Source: Bacteroidales bacterium (lineage in GTDB: Bacteria; Bacteroidota; Bacteroidia; Bacteroidales; UBA12077). Taken from it: a stretch of DNA of 10,232 bases. The notes beneath the pieces are model-generated. The model made no database searches, was not told where the DNA came from, and worked only from the letters and a program-made list of their open reading frames with translations. The position numbers were made by a program, and so were the translations under genes. Below, one piece after another: positions 7,866 through 10,232 of this stretch. Position 1 is the stretch's first letter; every line of letters starts with the position of its first letter. Location of the stretch: positions 51,834 through 62,065 of the forward strand of contig DMBU01000101.1 of assembly GCA_003446015.1 (NCBI GenBank). The letters are read 5' to 3'.

Positions 7866-8981
7866 ATGACTACAATTAGATTAAAACAATCGACACATAA
7901 CAAGAATAAAGTAATAAAGCTAATTTTTGGTTTTGATAAAGAATTAATAGATATAGTTAGAAAAGTGCCTGACAGTGCATGGAGTAAAACAATGAATTGC
8001 TGGTATATTCCATACAGAACCGACTATAGGAACTTTTTGCTTAAGTTCATTGATGAAAAGCATTTTGTGAAATCTGGCAGAGAAATCAAGAAAATGTCGA
8101 TTGAAACACCAACGGATGAAAAAATTGAAGTAAAAATCAATAAATCAGAAATCTGGCTAAATCAATTTAAGCAATATTTAGAAAATAAGAGATATAGTAA
8201 AAGTACCATTGATAATTACTTATCACATGTAAATCATTTGTTAACTTATTTTAGAGGAGAAAATCCTGAAGATTTAACCAATGAAGATATCAATAAGTAT
8301 GTTCATGATTATATAATTCGTGGGCAACGTTCATCATCATTTCAAAATGTTGCGGTAAGTGCGCTAAAAAAGTTTTTTAACATTGTACAAAATGTGTATA
8401 TTGATATTGATGACTTTGAAAGACCAAAAGAGGGAAGAAATTTACCATCTGTTCTTAATCAAAAAGAAGTAAAAAAATTGTTAGATTCTGTAACCAACAT
8501 AAAACACAGGCTAATTTTATCGATCATTTATTCGTCGGGATTGCGCTTGGGAGAATCAGTAAATATTAAATTAAGTGATCTAGATACCCGTCGAAAATTA
8601 ATTTTTATTCGTCAGGCAAAAGGGAAAAAAGACAGGTACTCATTGTTGGCAGAAAATATTATTCCTTTATTGAAACTGTATTATACTGTTTACAAACCAA
8701 AGGTTTGGTTGTTCGAGAATGAAAAAGGAGGTCAATACAGTGCTGCAAGTGTTCAGAAAATATTTCATAAAGCAAAAGAAAAAGCGAAAATAAAAAGATA
8801 TGGAGGAGTTCATACCTTACGTCATAGTTTTGCAACTCATTTATTAGATAAAGGTACAGACTTAAGATATATCCAGGAATTGTTAGGACATCGAAGTTCA
8901 AAAACCACTGAAATATATACACATGTAACGAAAAGAGATATTGGAAGAATAATTAGTCCGCTCGATCAACTAGATTTTTAA
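7866..8981 (+). CDS. Tyrosine recombinase, XerC/D-like with IntI-like C-terminal tail
   Basis: This 371-residue site-specific recombinase cuts and rejoins DNA through a covalent phosphotyrosine. The catalytic set is complete: R227 (SGLRLGE), K252 (QAKGKKDR), H316 and R319 (HTLRHSFATHLL), H342 (LLGHRS) and Y351 (TEIYTHV). Residues about 95-180 form the SAM-like core-binding domain. The first ~75 residues are an extra domain not found in XerC/D; its DSAWSKTMNCWYIPY segment slightly recalls HARP-type modules, which is only an impression. The C-terminus ends ISPLDQLDF, like the SPLD tail of integron integrases, but the IntI-specific insert between the K and H-x-x-R motifs is not evident. The gene is followed by a broken toxin-antitoxin pair and by an attC-like structure ~1.1 kb downstream. 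An integron-like or Xer-type cassette recombinase is the favoured reading; an ordinary chromosomal XerA-like enzyme is the alternative. Confidence 0.9.
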   Translation: MTTIRLKQSTHNKNKVIKLIFGFDKELIDIVRKVPDSAWSKTMNCWYIPYRTDYRNFLLKFIDEKHFVKSGREIKKMSIETPTDEKIEVKINKSEIWLNQFKQYLENKRYSKSTIDNYLSHVNHLLTYFRGENPEDLTNEDINKYVHDYIIRGQRSSSFQNVAVSALKKFFNIVQNVYIDIDDFERPKEGRNLPSVLNQKEVKKLLDSVTNIKHRLILSIIYSSGLRLGESVNIKLSDLDTRRKLIFIRQAKGKKDRYSLLAENIIPLLKLYYTVYKPKVWLFENEKGGQYSAASVQKIFHKAKEKAKIKRYGGVHTLRHSFATHLLDKGTDLRYIQELLGHRSSKTTEIYTHVTKRDIGRIISPLDQLDF

Positions 8982-9021
8982 ATTTATTAGTTTGCTTTAA
9001 GAGGAACACCCACAAAACGAA

Positions 9022-9053
9022 TTGATGATGTCTGAAAAAATTTAATATCTTTG
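9022..9053 (+). promoter_or_regulatory. Bacteroidota-type promoter for the nucleotidyltransferase gene
   Basis: TATCTTTG at 9046-9053 matches the Bacteroidota -7 consensus TAnnTTTG exactly, and TTG at 9022-9024 sits about where the -33 element is expected. The start codon at 9061 lies only 8 bp after the -7 element, so the transcript would begin at or next to the ATG and be leaderless or nearly so. There is no room for a ribosome binding site. Confidence 0.6.
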
Positions 9054-9060
9054 TCTTAAG

Positions 9061-9375
9061 ATGAGAAAAAAAGAATTATTAAATAAGATCAAATTATCTA
9101 TACATCAGCTTGATTCTGATGCTGAGATTTATTTATATGGTTCAAGAGCCCGTGGAGATAATAAGAAAAATTCTGTTTGGGACTTATTAATTCTTGTTGA
9201 TCAAAGTAAAATTACAAACCTTATAGAAGATCGATTTAGAGAATACTTATATGATATTGAGTTAGAAATAGGCCAGATTATTTCCGTTTTAATTTATCCT
9301 AAATTTTATTGGAATAATAATTTAAAACATTCTCCTCTTTACAAAAATGTCATTCATGATGGAATTCGGCTATGA
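9061..9375 (+). CDS. MNT-type minimal nucleotidyltransferase, probably inactive
   Basis: This 104-residue protein belongs to the MNT (MntA-like) family, the antitoxin half of MNT/HEPN toxin-antitoxin pairs; active members adenylylate the HEPN toxin. The family signature GSx10DxD is visible as YGSRARGDNKKNSVWDLLI: G27-S28, then V39 where the first catalytic Asp should be, then D41. The GTT codon for V39 is one base from GAT (Asp). Loss of this metal ligand should abolish transfer activity. Length and ending are normal for the family. The stop overlaps the ATG of the HEPN partner (ATGA, 9372-9375), the usual translational coupling of these pairs. Since the partner is broken too, the locus looks like a decaying toxin-antitoxin module. 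The protein itself may still be made from the promoter upstream. Confidence 0.85.
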   Translation: MRKKELLNKIKLSIHQLDSDAEIYLYGSRARGDNKKNSVWDLLILVDQSKITNLIEDRFREYLYDIELEIGQIISVLIYPKFYWNNNLKHSPLYKNVIHDGIRL

Positions 9376-9537
9376 CAAAAGAAGATTATATACAATATAG
9401 ATTAGAAAGAGCTTATGAAGTTGAATTATTAATAAATAAAATTAAATCGGAGATCATTAGATGGTAAATTATATTTTTCAACTCTTATTCTCAAAGCTGG
9501 GTTTTGAGGGCAATTCAAAGCATTTAACAACACCCAG
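9372..9537 (+). pseudogene. HEPN-domain toxin remnant (partner of MNT protein)
   Basis: The ATG overlaps the MNT stop. The frame reads MTKEDYIQYRLERAYEVELL and stops at TAA (9465-9467) after 31 codons, whereas HEPN partners are usually over 100 residues. The start is typical of Bacteroidota HEPN proteins. Just beyond the stop, other frames give RSLDGKLYFST...LKAGF (frame +1) and GFEGNSKH (frame +2). These resemble the family's NRLYYS...LLLKxGxExKSHKG segment in the right order. I therefore read it as a frameshifted, deleted pseudogene. The RNase motif (R-x4-6-H), which lies in the C-terminal half of HEPN proteins, is absent. The right limit is approximate; no similarity is visible after about 9537. 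Confidence 0.65.
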
Positions 9538-9578
9538 ACATAGACAAATAGATGGAACACTATACCACCTACGAACTA

Positions 9579-9593
9579 GTTATGGGTAATGGC
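9579..9593 (+). other. Candidate recombination motif GTTATGGGTAATGGC
   Basis: This 15-mer agrees at 13 of 15 positions with the reverse complement of 10081-10095 and at 11 of 15 with 10215-10229, the two outer boxes of the attC-like structure. The shared pattern is GTTAnnGGTnnnnGC. Its first four bases overlap the palindrome AACTAGTT (9574-9581). A lone site of this kind between a recombinase gene and a hairpin site is where an attI-like site or a cassette junction would be expected. I found no long paired arm next to it. Confidence 0.35.
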
Positions 9594-9671
9594 ATGAAAA
9601 ATCTTAAAAATCCCTAGCTCCAAATTTTAAAATGCTTCTCTCCTTTTCACGTGGATAATTATTTTTAACTG

Positions 9672-9873
9672 GACAAAATATCGCTCTGACAGCTTTTTTC
9701 TTTAATGACAGCAATTACATTCAGACAAATATTCTCTCGCTGATACTAATTTCTATCTGGATAAGTAAATCCAGGTAAATAGCAATCTCGGTTTGATTGG
9801 TTTTTACATAAATGACATATAATTACATTCTGACAAAAAAACTCGCTCAAGCTATTTTGCTTAATAGATAAAG
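9672..9873. repeat. Degenerate ~53-bp tandem repeats
   Basis: Units begin near 9672, 9724, 9775 and 9832. The word GACAAAnA, followed by CTCGCT, opens units 1, 2 and 4. AATGACA...AATTACATTC closes units 1 (9704-9722) and 3 (9811-9830). Units 1 and 4 also share AGCTnTTTTnCTTAAT-like text after CGCTC. Spacings are 51-57 bp. Each copy is diverged and has small indels, so the boundaries are approximate. No reading frame runs through the units. Confidence 0.45.
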
Positions 9874-9957
9874 TCGAGAAGCTTGCTTGATGATTATTTC
9901 GTTTAATAATTCTATTATTTTACTCTAATCATCATATTTTAAAATTTGTTTTTCCTT

Positions 9958-9974
9958 TTGTCACTGCGTGACAA
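9958..9974. repeat. Perfect 7-bp palindrome TTGTCAC-TGC-GTGACAA
   Basis: Two perfect 7-bp arms with a 3-nt centre lie at the border between the AT-rich part and the AACGGG repeats. It could be a small hairpin or a protein-binding dyad. No T-run follows on the + strand. Read on the - strand it is followed by an A-rich tract, so a terminator is not supported either way. Confidence 0.5.
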
Positions 9975-10188
9975 GTCTTCAACGGGTGACACTTTTCCAC
10001 TGCCGAGACAAAGCATTATAGCGCTCCTTGATACTTTTTTAACGGGTGATATTTATCTGCGGCCGGATAGGTGAAAAATTGCCACAACCCATAACAGGCC
10101 ATCATAAAAAATGTGAGGGTTTGGCGGTTCGCAATCTTTTTACTACTTTCATACTTTATTAACGGGGGATATAGAAACGCGGCCAGAT
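9970..10188. repeat. Three copies of a 39-bp direct repeat containing AACGGG
   Basis: Copies lie at 9970-10008, 10030-10068 and 10150-10188. Copies 2 and 3 are identical at 30 of 39 positions, sharing ATACTTT, TTAACGGG, GATAT, GCGGCC and GAT. Copy 1 matches copy 2 at about 25 of 39. The AACGGG cores start at 9981, 10041 and 10161, which is exactly 60 and 120 bp apart. Copy 3 fills much of the loop of the attC-like inverted repeat and copy 2 lies just outside its left arm. Confidence 0.65.
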
Positions 10189-10229
10189 CTCACACATTTT
10201 TATATGGCCAGACCGTTAGCGGTAACAGC
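10081..10229. other. attC-like imperfect inverted repeat
   Basis: The inner arms are 10097-10117 and 10189-10209. They pair through GGCCAT, ATAAAAA and TGTGAG (19 bp), with unpaired bases left over: single C and A in the left arm and two bases in the right. Pairing resumes inside with TTTGGC (10120-10125) against GCCAGA (10182-10187). Outside, CCATAAC (10089-10095) faces GTTAGCG (10215-10221); the TAAC/GTTA part pairs perfectly and more pairs follow (CC/GG, A/T, GC/GC). The spacers between outer and inner boxes are 1 and 5 nt. This matches the R''-L''-loop-L'-R' plan of integron attC sites, with extrahelical bases and VCR-like length. The boxes do not fit the RYYYAAC/GTTRRRY consensus exactly. 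Symmetry leaves the orientation open. Confidence 0.55.
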
Positions 10230-10232
10230 TCT

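Larger units (their letters stand above)
9541..10232. other. Gene-poor structured region downstream of the MNT/HEPN remnant
   Basis: About 690 bp contain no open frame with coding character on either strand; the best is a 25-codon frame at 9939-10016 (-). The left part (9600-9950) is very AT-rich, and the right part (9958-10232) is clearly less so. It holds a GTTA-type motif, degenerate tandem units, a small palindrome, three AACGGG repeats and an attC-like inverted repeat, each listed separately. It could be one or more geneless integron-like cassettes, a cassette end whose gene lies beyond the window, or a structured non-coding RNA. Confidence 0.6.

Noticed and set aside
9005..9536. AACACCCA at 9005-9012 and again at 9529-9536, flanking the MNT/HEPN pair
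   Set aside because: An 8-bp match across ~500 bp could be chance, and neither copy shows a paired arm or the GTTA motif, so it is not called as an attachment-site or target-site duplication.
9939..10016. Small - strand frame of 25 codons (MLCLGSGKVSPVEDLSRSDK...) preceded by AAGGAG
   Set aside because: Very short, crosses the TTGTCAC palindrome and one AACGGG repeat, and Bacteroidota rarely rely on Shine-Dalgarno sequences. No recognisable family.
9468..10232. CRISPR array suggested by repeated AACGGG units at 60-bp spacing
   Set aside because: Only three diverged copies, repeats are not near-identical, spacing is uneven (60 and 120), and no cas gene is present.

Overview
The window is AT-rich and reads as a Bacteroidota chromosome, most likely of the Bacteroidales/Marinilabiliales kind. 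The lineage is inferred from three things. Starts lack Shine-Dalgarno sequences. One promoter matches the Bacteroidota TAnnTTTG -7 element. The AddA/AddB proteins and the intergenic heptad repeats have the style seen in that phylum. All recognised genes lie on the + strand.

Positions 1-231 hold no gene. They contain a mosaic of short dispersed repeats followed by AT-rich leader. Positions 232-7633 carry a DNA-repair block: an AddA-type helicase-nuclease (232-3507), a TIGR01212/YhcC-type radical SAM protein (3630-4577), and an AddB-type partner with an Fe-S nuclease domain (4757-7633). AddA and AddB would form one complex that resects double-strand breaks for recombination. The radical SAM gene between them has no obvious part in this. 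The three gaps in and after this block are filled with small repeats: 7-bp tandem arrays, a diverged long inverted repeat, and GC-rich palindromes. One palindrome lies in frame inside the AddA nuclease domain, and another sits inside a heptad array without changing its phase.

Positions 7866-8981 encode a tyrosine recombinase with a complete R-K-H-R-H-Y active site, an extra N-terminal domain and an IntI-like SPLD tail. It lacks the IntI-specific insert. Downstream is a decaying MNT/HEPN toxin-antitoxin pair: the nucleotidyltransferase (9061-9375) has lost its first catalytic Asp, and the HEPN gene (from 9372) is broken after 31 codons.

Positions 9541-10232 have no credible gene but are highly structured: degenerate ~53-bp tandem units, three copies of a 39-bp repeat built around AACGGG, and at the right edge a ~149-nt imperfect inverted repeat. 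That inverted repeat has the architecture of an integron attC site (outer R-like boxes ending in TAAC/GTTA, an unequal spacer, inner arms with unpaired bases, a large terminal loop). Together with the upstream recombinase, this suggests an integron-like cassette platform without a canonical IntI. This is the most interesting hypothesis in the window and is unproven.
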